DNA from: JAYSYM01 sp964543475
GTDB lineage: Bacteria > Bdellovibrionota > Bdellovibrionia > Bdellovibrionales > JAMPXM01
Reading direction: 5' to 3'
DNA: 64,000 nucleotides
Assembly (NCBI GenBank): GCA_964543475.1
Contig: CAZIYJ010000012.1
Coordinates: 1 to 64,000, forward strand
Translations under genes and position numbers: made by a program
Notes under the pieces: generated by a model
Told to the model about the DNA's origin: nothing
What the model saw: the letters and a program-made list of their open reading frames with translations, nothing else
The model's database searches: none
Shown here: positions 43,333 through 53,066 of the stretch, piece by piece
Position numbering within the stretch: position 1 is the stretch's first letter
How the letters are laid out: every line of letters begins with the position of its first letter

Positions 43333-45237
43333 ATGACCGTGATCCTTCGTCTAATCTTTTTTACTGTTATCCTAATTCTGCTATCGCCAATCGTTAGCGA
43401 TGCAAAAGAATCGTTGGCTTCTCGAGAGGGTATCGATCAAGTAAAGAAACGCGCCCTAGATACTGCCCTTGCAACTTCACGCGAATGGCTACTGATGAGC
43501 CACTATCGCAAAAGAACCATTCTCGGTGGCTATAAGTCTGAAATCGATGGGAATGATTACTTCCTTGATAAAAACGGACGACTCAACCCCGAAGCTGAAG
43601 CCCAAGCAACTATCGAAGCATTCTCACAGCCAGTAGCTACGGGAAACGATGAGCATCCGCAGTGTCGCTACATCGGGCGACGAAATTTTCTGTTCGAGCG
43701 ACTAGCAATTACTGAAATTCCAAAACTTGAATGCCCCGCTCACGCTAGCTGGAAGAAACAGCTCGATGTCGTAGGTGCATCGATCATTTTTGCGTCGGCG
43801 TACTTTGGAAATCCAGCAAGTATGTTCGGGCACACATTTTTAAAGCTCCAATCAAAAAACAACCGTCAAGATCGTGATCTTCTGAATTACGGAGTTAACT
43901 TTGCAGCCAATACCGGAGTCGACGGCGGTGCTGCTTTTGCAATTCGCGGTTTGGCCGGAGGATATCGAGGCGAGTTCGGTTTACTCCCCTATCACCAGAC
44001 CTTAAAGGATTACACGAATCTCGAAGGCCGCGACGTTTATGAGTACACGCTTAATCTTACCCCTGCCGAACTCGATCGAATGCTTGATCACCTTCTTGAA
44101 ATTCAGAACACGCATTTCGACTACTATTTCTTAGATGAGAATTGTTCGTATCAGCTGCTTGCATTGCTTGAGATCGCAAGACCATCGGTGCATCTCACTG
44201 ATAAGTTCGTCTACTTCGTCATTCCCGCCGATACTGTTAGGCGCGTAGTATCGACGAACCAGCTAGTCGGCGAAATTAAATATCGACCAAGTCTTGTCAC
44301 AGAACTCTATTCATCTGCCTACGGCTTATCTGAGGCAGAGAAAGTTCTCACTCGTGAATTAGTCCATCAGGAAACTCCACCTACTGACTTAGCTAGCCTT
44401 CCGGCAATTGATCAGGCGAAGGTTTATGATGGCGCTCTGAGATACGTGAGTTTGCTTGCGTACGACAAGCCAGATCGGTGGAGAGAACACTCTCATTCGC
44501 TTCAAAAGCAACGAGCCGCCCTTGGAGTTCGCTCACCAAGCTCAACGAGCGAAGCACCGGCACGGCCTGAGCAAGGTCACGATTCATCGCAACTGGCATT
44601 AGGTTATGGCGAGCGCGATACGAATACATTTGTCGAGTATCATGTTCGTGCAGCCTATCATCACCTTCTATCGAACGAGACAGGCTACTTGCCAAGCTCT
44701 CACTTAGAAATTTTCAAACTGAGCGGACGTAGTTACATCGACCCAAGCGACACACTCCTCCAAGAGATTTCGATTCTTGATATCATGGCTCTTTCGCCTT
44801 GGAGTGCTTACTTTAGACCGCTCTCGTGGAAAGCAAACTTTGGAGTTGCGCGTTTGCCTGATCAACCATTTTCCTCAGCGCTTGCGTTCACAACCACGGC
44901 CGGCGTCGGAAACGCTCTTGCCTTTGGCCAGTCACAAAATGTCGTCTGGTTTTCGTTTCTGCAACTTCACTCAGATTCAGGCGGCGATCTTGAAAAAAAC
45001 TCTCGCACAGGTGCTGGCGTACAAACGCAAATCCTTATAAAACCATTTTATTGGCTAAGAGCGACTGCGGGAGCTGAATACCGAAATTATTTTTTAGGCG
45101 GTGAATATAAATTCAGCCGCGCATTTGGCGAAGCCGGACTTTCAATTAACCGAAACCTCGAGCTACGCGGCGGCTACAGCCGCACGGCAAACGTTGACGA
45201 GGGAAAAGCGGTACTGATTCATCACCTACTCTTCTAG
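43333..45237 (+). CDS. DUF4105 (Lnb N-terminal periplasmic) protein with C-terminal barrel-like region
   Basis: I start at the ATG at 43333 because the upstream ATG at 43297 lies in a terminator. The 634-residue protein has a signal peptide (LIFFTVILILLSPIVSDA). The DUF4105 domain (about 120-320) shows ASAYFGNPASMFGHTFLKL, NYGVNFAA, and FDYYFLDENCSYQLLALLE, with the conserved Ser/His/Cys residues of this papain-like family. The C-terminal third (about 430-634) alternates strand patterns (GLSINRNLELRGGYSR) and ends HHLLF, like an outer-membrane barrel. It may be an envelope hydrolase displayed on a barrel. The substrate is unknown. Confidence 0.85.
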   Translation: MTVILRLIFFTVILILLSPIVSDAKESLASREGIDQVKKRALDTALATSREWLLMSHYRKRTILGGYKSEIDGNDYFLDKNGRLNPEAEAQATIEAFSQPVATGNDEHPQCRYIGRRNFLFERLAITEIPKLECPAHASWKKQLDVVGASIIFASAYFGNPASMFGHTFLKLQSKNNRQDRDLLNYGVNFAANTGVDGGAAFAIRGLAGGYRGEFGLLPYHQTLKDYTNLEGRDVYEYTLNLTPAELDRMLDHLLEIQNTHFDYYFLDENCSYQLLALLEIARPSVHLTDKFVYFVIPADTVRRVVSTNQLVGEIKYRPSLVTELYSSAYGLSEAEKVLTRELVHQETPPTDLASLPAIDQAKVYDGALRYVSLLAYDKPDRWREHSHSLQKQRAALGVRSPSSTSEAPARPEQGHDSSQLALGYGERDTNTFVEYHVRAAYHHLLSNETGYLPSSHLEIFKLSGRSYIDPSDTLLQEISILDIMALSPWSAYFRPLSWKANFGVARLPDQPFSSALAFTTTAGVGNALAFGQSQNVVWFSFLQLHSDSGGDLEKNSRTGAGVQTQILIKPFYWLRATAGAEYRNYFLGGEYKFSRAFGEAGLSINRNLELRGGYSRTANVDEGKAVLIHHLLF

Positions 45238-45244
45238 GGAAACA

Positions 45245-46093
45245 ATGAAAACGCTGAAGTACATTTTGGTCGCTCTTATTTTTAGCGGGTGCACGAGCGT
45301 TTTCTTTCAGCCAAGCAAACGGATATTTCCGGCGTCGTTTGAAAAGAACATCGCGCCTCAAGCATTCAGCATTCCTAGCTTTGATCAAACGCCTTTAAGT
45401 GCCTGGTACTTCTCCGCTCCAAAACAACCAGCTAAAGCGATCGTAGTACAGTTTCACGGTAACGCCGAAAATATGACAACACACTTTCAGTCGGTTCATT
45501 GGCTTGCAAATGAGGGATTCGATTTAATCACATTCGATTACAGAGGCTACGGAAGTTCACCTGGTGACCCAAGCATGACTGAAGTTTACAAAGATGTCGT
45601 CGCGACAATTCAATACGTCGACAAACTAGCGATCGAGAAAAACTTAAGCTTGATTCTCATTGGACAAAGTCTTGGCGGAAGTCTGATGCTTAAAGCGCTT
45701 CAAGAAATTCATCCGAAGAAACTAAAAGCAATTGTGATCGAGGGAAGCTTTTACAGCTACCGACAAATCGCCCGAGAAAAACTTGATCTTTTTGGGGTAA
45801 CCAGACCTCTCAAGTTTCTATCATCTTTTTTAATCAGTGATATGTACTCGCCGGGCGGTCAAGAAAGCCTTGCACGGCTTCCGCGTGTACCAAAGTATCT
45901 TCTCTACTCCGAGCAAGATCCGGTCGTACCATTTCATCATGGCGAAAAGATCTTCAGCGAAATGAGCGAGCCGAAATTCTTCTGGCCTCATCCAGAGCGC
46001 GGCCATATCAACGGCTTCTTCATTCAAAATGGCAAACGAAAAGCTGAGCTTCTTCGTGCATTTGATCAAGCGATGAATTCAAAAATTATGTAA
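45245..46093 (+). CDS. Alpha/beta hydrolase lipoprotein (BEM46/YfhR-like)
   Basis: The 282-residue product has a lipobox IFSGC. The fold shows VVQFHGNAENMTTH for the oxyanion hole, FDYRGYGSSPGDPS, LIGQSLGGSLML with the nucleophile Ser, SEQDPVVPFHHG with the Asp, and ERGHINGFF with the His. It is close to the YfhR/BEM46 serine peptidase or esterase group, often membrane anchored. It starts 7 nt after the DUF4105 gene and is likely cotranscribed. Its 3' end overlaps the convergent DUF3307 gene by eight bases. Confidence 0.85.
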   Translation: MKTLKYILVALIFSGCTSVFFQPSKRIFPASFEKNIAPQAFSIPSFDQTPLSAWYFSAPKQPAKAIVVQFHGNAENMTTHFQSVHWLANEGFDLITFDYRGYGSSPGDPSMTEVYKDVVATIQYVDKLAIEKNLSLILIGQSLGGSLMLKALQEIHPKKLKAIVIEGSFYSYRQIAREKLDLFGVTRPLKFLSSFLISDMYSPGGQESLARLPRVPKYLLYSEQDPVVPFHHGEKIFSEMSEPKFFWPHPERGHINGFFIQNGKRKAELLRAFDQAMNSKIM

Positions 46094-46487
46094 CAAGAAT
46101 GTAGATGACTAGAATGTCCGTCAAATGATGAATCATTTGATCAAAGCCGAGCGAAACCCAAAAAGAAGACTTATTAGGATCATTGAAGCGACCTAAGTAA
46201 CGAGGGCCCGCTTTTAAGCGATCCATCGTAAAGTGCACGCAGAAGTCGACAATTGATAGCCACCAGTAAGATGGATCAACGACCAAACAAATGACTAATG
46301 TAAATCCGCTATGAATAAGGCAATGAAGCGAAAGTGGAATAACAAAGTTCCATGCTGGCGAAACTTTATATTTCAACATGAAGTTGAATTGAAGTGGGAA
46401 GTCAGCAAGGAAGTGTTTAATGTGAAACACAACAAGCAACGCAAAAGTGAGTCTTAATTGATCGTTCAAAAGATTATCGATCAAGTT
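46086..46487 (-). CDS. DUF3307-like small membrane protein
   Basis: I start at the TTG at 46487, since AGAGGAG lies seven bases upstream. An ATG at 46505 and a TTG at 46508 extend it without a good site. The product is about 133 residues with three to four membrane segments. HIKHFLADFPLQF, HCLIHSGFTLVICLVV, and FCVHFTMDRLKAGPRYLG are the His/Asp-rich conserved parts of DUF3307, together with GFDQMIHHLTD. Its function is unknown. It overlaps the upstream gene's stop by 14 nt and is translationally coupled to it. Confidence 0.75.
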   Translation of the reverse strand, partial: NLIDNLLNDQLRLTFALLVVFHIKHFLADFPLQFNFMLKYKVSPAWNFVIPLSLHCLIHSGFTLVICLVVDPSYWWLSIVDFCVHFTMDRLKAGPRYLGRFNDPNKSSFWVSLGFDQMIHHLTDILVIYILVT

Positions 46488-46932
46488 GATACTCCTCTGC
46501 CTCATCAAGCCTTGTATTCGCTATCGCGCGCTCAATCTCTTTTTGAATTTTGACAAATTCTTTTCTGATAGCTTCTTTTTCTCGTTCTTTTTCTGCCGCT
46601 TCATTCGCTAGCATTCTTTCAATAAACTCTTCAGTTGGCTTCTTTCGCTCTTCGCGTTTTAGCCATTCTGCATAGATTTTTCTTGCTTGTTCGAACTCAG
46701 CATCTTCTCTTAATTTTTTAGTTTGATAGTTTGGAATGTCACCGATGCGTTCGCGCTCAATTTGCTCGAGATATTTGGTAAATCGGCGGAAGTCAGCAGC
46801 TCGTTCAGTTTCAAATTTCACTTGGCGGCTGTAGGCCTCAGATTCTCCCTGTGCTTTGAAAGTGCAAAGCAAGGCGAGCATCAGCACGATGCTGCATAAA
46901 ACTCGTTGGTGTAATCTCAGGTTGCTATCCAC
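46474..46932 (-). CDS. Secreted, highly charged helical protein, unknown function
   Basis: The 152-residue protein has a signal peptide (VLCSIVLMLALLCTFKAQG). The mature part is almost entirely charged helix (RFTKYLEQIERERIGDI, then EEFIERMLANEAAEKEREK) and would form a long coiled coil in the periplasm. I do not recognise a family. It lies first in a two-gene unit with the DUF3307-like membrane protein. Confidence 0.6.
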   Translation of the reverse strand: MDSNLRLHQRVLCSIVLMLALLCTFKAQGESEAYSRQVKFETERAADFRRFTKYLEQIERERIGDIPNYQTKKLREDAEFEQARKIYAEWLKREERKKPTEEFIERMLANEAAEKEREKEAIRKEFVKIQKEIERAIANTRLDEAEEYQLDR

Positions 46933-47082
46933 GGTGTATCTCCGATAAACCTATCGGCCAATAGTAGATTAAATATGAACTTAACAAGGAACTTAACATC
47001 AGCCACTTCCGGCCAAAGTCCAGGCATGCTAAAGTTATGTTTCAAAAAATGTCTCAGGGTGAGGCAAAGCTGTGGAGAGTAA

Positions 47083-48105
47083 ATGGAGTTCCTTTACGAA
47101 CTAGGTATTTTCGCTACTAAAACTAGCCTGATAATTCTCGCTATACTCATTGTTCTCGTAGCTATATTTAATCTGGCTGCGCGCAATCGATCCCGACAAA
47201 GGCAGGAGCTTTCTGTCGATAAACTTAACGATCACTACAATTGGCTTCGCGATGTGCTTCATTCGCAAATTCTCGACAAAAAAGAATTTAAAAATATAAA
47301 GAAGCTCGAGAAAAAAGAAAAGAAAGCAAAAAAACAAGAGGCCAACCGCAATCGCTTGTTCGTTTTAAATTTCGAAGGCGACATCAAGGCAACGGCAGTA
47401 GGATCACTTCGCGAAGAAATCACTTCGATTTTAACTCTTGCGAAACCGGGCGATGAAGTTGTTATGAAACTTGAAAGTCCTGGCGGAATGGTGAGCCAGT
47501 ATGGCTTGGCTGCGTCTCAGCTGCGCCGGCTTCGAGATGCGAAAATTCCCCTCACCGTTTGCGTAGATACTGTAGCTGCAAGTGGTGGCTATATGATGGC
47601 ATGTGTGGCTGATAAAATTTTGGCAGCCCCTTTTGCGGTCGTTGGTTCGATTGGAGTAGTTGCAGGCGTTCCAAATTTCCATCGGTTGCTTGAGCGAAAC
47701 AATGTTGATTACCAAGAATTCACTGCCGGCGAATTTAAGCGAACAGTTTCAACTTTTGGTGAAGTGACGCCCGCAGGTGTTGAAAAATTCAAATCGCAAA
47801 TTGAGGAGATTCATTCACTATTCAAAAGTTTCGTTTCTACAAATCGTCCCGCAATCGACATCAAGAAAGTTTCAACTGGCGAATACTGGTATGGTTCGCA
47901 CGCCGTTGAACTTGGGCTAATTGATCAGATTACGACAAGCGATGACTATCTCTTTTCGAAGGCAAAAGAGGCTGATCTTTATGAGATTTGCTACAGCCAC
48001 CCTGAAAAAATGAGCGATCGGTTAATCAAAAGATTGGCCGAGGCCGGTGAACTCGCTTTGATTCGAGCTTTTGGTTTTGTAAGGCGTTCTCGCTACGGAA
48101 TCTAG
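47083..48105 (+). CDS. sohB: Inner-membrane serine peptidase, SohB/S49 family
   Basis: SohB-type proteases cleave signal peptides or other membrane peptides on the periplasmic side. The 340-residue protein has an N-terminal membrane helix (TSLIILAILIVLVAIFNL) and a very Lys-rich linker near residue 80. The S49 domain has VMKLESPGGMVSQYG, the nucleophile S167 in VAASGGYMMA, and the general base K219 in AGEFKRTVSTFG, giving the usual Ser-Lys dyad. It also contains the S49 N-terminal extension typical of SohB. The length fits. A hairpin spans its stop codon. Confidence 0.93.
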   Translation: MEFLYELGIFATKTSLIILAILIVLVAIFNLAARNRSRQRQELSVDKLNDHYNWLRDVLHSQILDKKEFKNIKKLEKKEKKAKKQEANRNRLFVLNFEGDIKATAVGSLREEITSILTLAKPGDEVVMKLESPGGMVSQYGLAASQLRRLRDAKIPLTVCVDTVAASGGYMMACVADKILAAPFAVVGSIGVVAGVPNFHRLLERNNVDYQEFTAGEFKRTVSTFGEVTPAGVEKFKSQIEEIHSLFKSFVSTNRPAIDIKKVSTGEYWYGSHAVELGLIDQITTSDDYLFSKAKEADLYEICYSHPEKMSDRLIKRLAEAGELALIRAFGFVRRSRYGI

Positions 48106-48122
48106 GACGCTGCGCCGTCCTA
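48103..48122 (+). terminator. Stem-loop across the sohB stop codon
   Basis: TAGGACG (48103-48109), containing the TAG stop, pairs with CGTCCTA (48116-48122) around CTGCGC. No U-tract follows. It is the same layout as the hairpin at 22792, so it may be a U-less terminator or an mRNA end. Confidence 0.4.
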
Positions 48123-48165
48123 CCTGCTTGCCAACCCAATTAGGCACTATTACTTCTATGTAGAG

Positions 48166-49989
48166 ATGCGTCATCGCTGTCGTCTTTGGGGGACTGGCTT
48201 GCAATTTATCGCTTTGATTTTCTGTCTAATAATTTCTCCGAAGGCCCTGAGCTCATCAGTCGATGATTTGTTTTTTGATAGTCTTCGCAATGCCAATTTG
48301 CAAATCACAAAATTTGAGTCGTGCAACCTCGATGGAATTTCAGGAGACAATCAAGGAAGCGTTCCCGTTGAATGGCGTCCAAATGGTGTGGGCAATTATG
48401 TTCAGCCGGCGGCATGCACAGCAGCGACGCTAGAGAATGCGATCATCGCCGCACCTACTTCGACTCTCAAAAGGCATGCGATTACGACTTTCTTTAATGT
48501 GTGCGAGAAGAGATTAGGTCAATTTCATCATACAAATGCCCGAGCCATGGCGATGTTTGCCGGAGCAAGATACGCCTACTGTAACCACCCTCGTGTACGG
48601 CGACTTAATTTAAAGTTCGATGATGGTACAAAGCTCGGCGGCATCATTGCGATGCAACCGGCCGACAAGAATGGCGTCAATCAACCGAGACCTTTAGTAA
48701 TTTATAAGTGCGGAGTCTTTTGCGAAGTTGAAGATAGCTCAACGAAGCTGATGGTCATGCATATGTTCGACCAAGCTCCTTTTAACGTAATTGCCGTCGG
48801 CAACAATACGAGCGCCAACTATGCAGCTGACAATAATCATTTAGCTCTCGGTGGCTACGATGATGGCATGCAACTCTTGCGTATTGCGCGCATCGTGCGT
48901 AATTCGCCTCTTTCAAAACTAACTTCAAGCATTCATGTAATCGGCATGAGCCTAGGCGGACACGCATCGTTGATGAGCTCTTATCTTAACGAGCATAACC
49001 TCGACACGATGAGCGTACCTTATTTCTCAAGCGCTCTTGCACTTTGTCCAGTTGTCGACTTAAAGCCATCTGTTGATTATTTGTTTGCCGATACGGTCCG
49101 CGGAAAAGTTTCACGTGAAGTTCTAATGCGAAACGTGGCTAAGAAAAAAGCTGAGTCTCCGCTACTAAGCGAATTTTATGAGAAGCTAGATCAAATTCCT
49201 CGCACGAGTATGATCCCGGATATGATTGCTGGATACTCTTCGAGTTACTACTCTCGGCAACCTCAAGAATGGACGCTGCCTCCGCTTGATAAGCATCCAA
49301 TTAATTCAGTTGAATCACTCTGGGATCATAACAACTTTTTTAAATATTTCAAAACACCGCTATCGACTCCGACTTTAGTTTTCTCTGCACTTACTGACTG
49401 GGTGGTTAATCCAGCGCCGAACGCTGTTAAACTTCATCGGTTTCTCAATGCAAGTAACTTGAAAACAGAATTGAAAACAGTTTTGGTGCCAAACGGAAAT
49501 CACTGCGCCTTCGCTCCCGCCTATGGTTTCGATACGATTTCAAAACTTTACTCAAGCTATGTCATGGCACATTCGCCTGAAATGCTTGCGCGAAAGCATC
49601 TAGTGAAAGCTGAGATCGATGGGCAGAAAATTTTTTCTGGCAAGCTCGCACTAAAAAAAGATGAGCGATACGTTCGGGCCGTTCTAGAACTCAAGGCCAT
49701 GCAGGACACCGCAAAAATCACAGTTGATATTTGGGGTTCTGATTCGTTTTTCGATAAACGATGCCTGCTCCTGAGTGTTTACGACGGGCGCTCTTCATGT
49801 CTTCGCCAAGCCGAAGCAACTATTCCACTTTCAGATCTGGGCTCATGGACAAAGATTCCTTCGACTGAAGCTGAGGCCGAGCAACTCACTCGCTGGGCAA
49901 ACGCAAACCTTCGCTACGTCTCTGCCGACGGCATACCAATGGTTGGCTCAAACCAAACACCTTCGGCTCTCCTCTGGCCCGAATACTAA
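48166..49989 (+). CDS. Large secreted alpha/beta hydrolase, unknown substrate
   Basis: The 607-residue protein has a signal peptide (LQFIALIFCLIISPKALSSS). VIGMSLGGHASLMSS carries the nucleophile serine elbow, SALTDWVVNPAPN the likely acid residue, and VPNGNHCAFAPAYG the histidine. About 150 extra residues surround the core, with a C-terminal region (residues about 480-607) of unknown fold. Several Cys pairs fit secretion. The substrate is not predictable. It ends four bases into the convergent phosphodiesterase gene. Confidence 0.75.
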   Translation: MRHRCRLWGTGLQFIALIFCLIISPKALSSSVDDLFFDSLRNANLQITKFESCNLDGISGDNQGSVPVEWRPNGVGNYVQPAACTAATLENAIIAAPTSTLKRHAITTFFNVCEKRLGQFHHTNARAMAMFAGARYAYCNHPRVRRLNLKFDDGTKLGGIIAMQPADKNGVNQPRPLVIYKCGVFCEVEDSSTKLMVMHMFDQAPFNVIAVGNNTSANYAADNNHLALGGYDDGMQLLRIARIVRNSPLSKLTSSIHVIGMSLGGHASLMSSYLNEHNLDTMSVPYFSSALALCPVVDLKPSVDYLFADTVRGKVSREVLMRNVAKKKAESPLLSEFYEKLDQIPRTSMIPDMIAGYSSSYYSRQPQEWTLPPLDKHPINSVESLWDHNNFFKYFKTPLSTPTLVFSALTDWVVNPAPNAVKLHRFLNASNLKTELKTVLVPNGNHCAFAPAYGFDTISKLYSSYVMAHSPEMLARKHLVKAEIDGQKIFSGKLALKKDERYVRAVLELKAMQDTAKITVDIWGSDSFFDKRCLLLSVYDGRSSCLRQAEATIPLSDLGSWTKIPSTEAEAEQLTRWANANLRYVSADGIPMVGSNQTPSALLWPEY

Positions 49990-50729
49990 AGAATGTCGCT
50001 GATGATGCCGCGAACGCCGAGCTCTTTTAGTTGATCAGCGCGCGCTTGATCGTTCACTGTCCAAACGTAAACAGGAATATTTCGAGAATTGAAGTCTCGC
50101 ATGCGAGTCTTCGTGATCATAGAGTTTGCAAGATTCAGAGCATGAGGTTTTGCGAGAAATGCAAACCACATTCGGCGTAAATAAATTGGATTTTTTGACC
50201 CAGGCTCTTCGTGAACAAGAAGTGCTCGAGGAACCAAAGGCACAAGCTTCGCCATTCTCATTAAGCTAAATGGGTTAAAGCTAGAAACAATCACTCTTGA
50301 CCGAGCACCCGCTTTATCAATCGCTTCAGCCACTGCTTTTTCTAAACCGATGTCTTTTACATTATGACCTTTGATCTCGATGTTCACGAGAGTAGGACAT
50401 TTTGGATCACTCAACACTTCAGACAACCTTGGAACTTGTCCCTTTTCCCAAAGCTCGGCAGCGGTTAGATCACATACACGCAAATCTAATCCTTGAAGCC
50501 GTTTCAATGTTTCATCGTGATTAACGACAGCCACCAAGTCTTTGGACAAACGAACATCAAGCTCAACCATTGTTGAGCCTTGAGTTTTCGCAAGCCTGAA
50601 TGCCTCTAGGGTATTTTCACGCACGCCAGAGTCTCGCCATTGCCCGCGGTGCCGTTGTATCCAGGGAAGCTGCGGAGCCGTCGAGGGCCAAGGCTGCGGC
50701 CGCCATAAGCTTGATAGCCCTATTCGCAT
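49986..50729 (-). CDS. Glycerophosphodiester phosphodiesterase family protein
   Basis: The 247-residue protein has the GDPD TIM-barrel pattern: IQRHRGQWRDSG with the catalytic His-Arg, ENTLEAF, VELDVRLSKD with metal-binding Glu and Asp, and VVNHDETLKRL with the second catalytic His. It ends VWTVNDQARADQLKELG, the usual late block. No signal peptide is evident, so it is likely cytoplasmic, releasing glycerol-3-phosphate from lipid head groups. Confidence 0.9.
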   Translation of the reverse strand: MRIGLSSLWRPQPWPSTAPQLPWIQRHRGQWRDSGVRENTLEAFRLAKTQGSTMVELDVRLSKDLVAVVNHDETLKRLQGLDLRVCDLTAAELWEKGQVPRLSEVLSDPKCPTLVNIEIKGHNVKDIGLEKAVAEAIDKAGARSRVIVSSFNPFSLMRMAKLVPLVPRALLVHEEPGSKNPIYLRRMWFAFLAKPHALNLANSMITKTRMRDFNSRNIPVYVWTVNDQARADQLKELGVRGIISDIL

Positions 50730-50827
50730 GAGATGCCTTCAAGTTGAGCTATAGAAATAATTCCCCCGAACCCAAAGTTTAAGAAAATTTATTGACCAAT
50801 ACAAGGCCGGTAGACGAAAAGAGTCTC

Positions 50828-51076
50828 ATGCAGCGCATATCTCAAGCCCCTATCGTTGACCAGTCTCTTGCTTACCTTGCCGGAGTGGTGACCGTTTTGT
50901 TTTTTGGGCTAGCTGCATTTGCGGTAAGTTCAGCTGACCTTGATTTATCACTCAACTTGAACGACGACGTAAAAGTTGAAGCCGCTCAATTCCCTTCTGG
51001 AAATGATCCAGAAATGGATATCTTCGCCGCTGGTTGCAACGGCAAATCTGCAAATACTCTTTGCGAAATTCGATAA
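50828..51076 (+). CDS. Small single-pass membrane protein, unknown function
   Basis: About 82 residues from the ATG at 50828, with a partial AAGAG site. A TTG at 50792 would add 12 residues. One transmembrane helix (YLAGVVTVLFFGLAAFAV) is followed by an outside segment with two cysteines (AAGCNGKSANTLCEIR) near the C-terminus, a possible disulfide or metal site. It is not recognised. It ends four bases from the convergent AsmA-like gene. Confidence 0.5.
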   Translation: MQRISQAPIVDQSLAYLAGVVTVLFFGLAAFAVSSADLDLSLNLNDDVKVEAAQFPSGNDPEMDIFAAGCNGKSANTLCEIR

Positions 51077-51080
51077 TTTT

Positions 51081-53066
51081 TTAGTTATTTGGTGTGAGTG
51101 TTGGATTCTGGGCTGAACCACTAATTACGAATTTTCTATTCGTGGCACCTGGTTCGATCGTCGTAAGTAACCCAGCAGCTTGTCGATTTGCTCTGATTTC
51201 ACCTGTGCTTGTGATTTGAACCTTTGAGTTCGCAACCGTAAGGCTTGCGTTCTTCCAGCCCACTAAGCCCTGCTCAACTGAGATTTGTGATTTGATATTG
51301 GAAATTGGAATCCACTCTTCGTGTCTAGCAGGCGCGATATTGATGTCGCTTGCTACACGCTTGACCCACGACAGCCACTTGGCTTGCGGCGAAAGCTCCC
51401 CTGAAGCTGCCTGCGCTGAAATCTCAAATCGTCCTTTAGAAAACGAAGTCTCAACCACTGGTTTTAAAATTCTAAGTTGAGAGCCACTGTAAGCAACTGC
51501 CTGTACTTTTCCATTCCATGTCGCGATTTTATGCTCTCTAATCGCGAGCTGACCTTTAAGCGAAAGCTCCTCAAAAATTCCATCAGCCATAAGTCGCTCA
51601 ATATTTGGATCAAGCGAGAGTTCACGAAGATCAAAATTTAAATTACCTGAAGCGAATTTTTTATCGAACGCGAATGTCGTTTCGCCGGTCGCTTTTCCCG
51701 GACTCATTGAAACATTAAATATCTTTCCGCTAACTTCGTCGTTAATTCGGTCAGCAGCGATTTCGACATTTTTGATTTTTTGAAAGGCGCGAACATTGCG
51801 GTTAGAGAAGTACACTTCTAAGTCTTCGATCGAACCACTGAAAGTTTGTTTGCTGCTTGAAACGTAGCTCAAAGTTCCTTGTAGTACTCCGAAAGAACTT
51901 AGAACTCCCGATGGTCCTTTTTCACTGAAGGTCTCTAAAAGATCTTCGATGTTGAAATCCTTGATCTCGATATTAAATGGCTGCCAAACACCTACTTCGC
52001 TTCGCACAGCGGGACCAATATCAATTCGGCCAGCGTCTCCCTCAACCATACAGTCTTCAACTTTGAGAGCTGTCTGCTTAAACAATTTTGGAAGCGGCCC
52101 CTCAGAACTTACTTCGCAGTTAAGCCACATGAACTTAGGTTGAAGTTTTGCATTAGAGAGCACACCTAATTTGCGCAAAAAGTCTGAGAAAATTGATAGC
52201 GGCATCGCTCCGGCCCGAACGATTACTTTTGCATTTGGCACCTTTGGATCTTGAGTTGGAGTGAGCTCGATGTCTGCACCGAGTTCTCCCTCATCAAACG
52301 AATTTCTTGCTTCAAGCTTTGCGACTTCAGAAGTTATGTTACCTTTTAACTGAAGTGGTGGAAAAGCTTCTCCGTAAGTGAGCTCGGCAGGAAGAGATAC
52401 TTCTCCGTCTAATAAAATGCTTTCGCCTTTGTGCCACACATAAAAGTAAGAAATTTGAACGAATTTTTTTGAGTTATCGAAGTACACCGAAGCGTTTCGA
52501 ATATCGATGCCTGCAATTGCGTTTTGCACACGGGCCAAATCTTCAGACTTAAACCATGGCTTAACTTGTTGTGGGTCGCGAGTCACAGAGGCGACTGTGA
52601 CTTCAGGTTCGCTCACTAATGATGCATTCATCTGCGAGCACTGCATGCGATCGACACTTACATTCACGCTTTCTGCGATGACAGTTCCAAGTTGGACGTT
52701 GCCTGTGAAAAGTTTTAGCCAATCAATTGGCAAGATAAGCAAACCAGCGTCTGCGAATGGCTCGGTCACGCAAGGCGCAAAGTGCGAAACTTTAACTTCT
52801 GTAATGTCGATTGCAAACGTCGGAAAAATTGAGCGCGCTAAAGTTAAGCGCGCTGACCTGAAATCGATTTTGTAGGGAAGATCTTGTTGTGCGATTTGAT
52901 GTCTAAGAAACTTTTCGATTCGAGGCGGAGAAAAATAGAGCCTGACACCCATTCCGATGATGCCGGCCAGAAGTACACAGACGAAAATTGATTTGATTCT
53001 GGCTGCGACGCTGGCCCTAGCTTTGGGCTTAGCCGAAGCAGCCCTCATTGATTGGCGCTTACTCAA
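51081..53066 (-). CDS. AsmA-like envelope protein
   Basis: The 661-residue protein has an N-terminal membrane helix (FVCVLLAGIIGMGVRLYF) after a basic leader and a long periplasmic part. The periplasmic part has the AsmA/TamB-like repeating beta pattern (for example VNVSVDRMQCSQM, FTAFAIDITEVKV-like strands, and VQITSTGEIRANRQ near the end). Such proteins form grooves that carry or shield lipids between membranes or help outer-membrane assembly. It overlaps greA by eight bases, so the two are cotranscribed. The exact subfamily is not clear. Confidence 0.75.
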   Translation of the reverse strand: MSKRQSMRAASAKPKARASVAARIKSIFVCVLLAGIIGMGVRLYFSPPRIEKFLRHQIAQQDLPYKIDFRSARLTLARSIFPTFAIDITEVKVSHFAPCVTEPFADAGLLILPIDWLKLFTGNVQLGTVIAESVNVSVDRMQCSQMNASLVSEPEVTVASVTRDPQQVKPWFKSEDLARVQNAIAGIDIRNASVYFDNSKKFVQISYFYVWHKGESILLDGEVSLPAELTYGEAFPPLQLKGNITSEVAKLEARNSFDEGELGADIELTPTQDPKVPNAKVIVRAGAMPLSIFSDFLRKLGVLSNAKLQPKFMWLNCEVSSEGPLPKLFKQTALKVEDCMVEGDAGRIDIGPAVRSEVGVWQPFNIEIKDFNIEDLLETFSEKGPSGVLSSFGVLQGTLSYVSSSKQTFSGSIEDLEVYFSNRNVRAFQKIKNVEIAADRINDEVSGKIFNVSMSPGKATGETTFAFDKKFASGNLNFDLRELSLDPNIERLMADGIFEELSLKGQLAIREHKIATWNGKVQAVAYSGSQLRILKPVVETSFSKGRFEISAQAASGELSPQAKWLSWVKRVASDINIAPARHEEWIPISNIKSQISVEQGLVGWKNASLTVANSKVQITSTGEIRANRQAAGLLTTIEPGATNRKFVISGSAQNPTLTPNN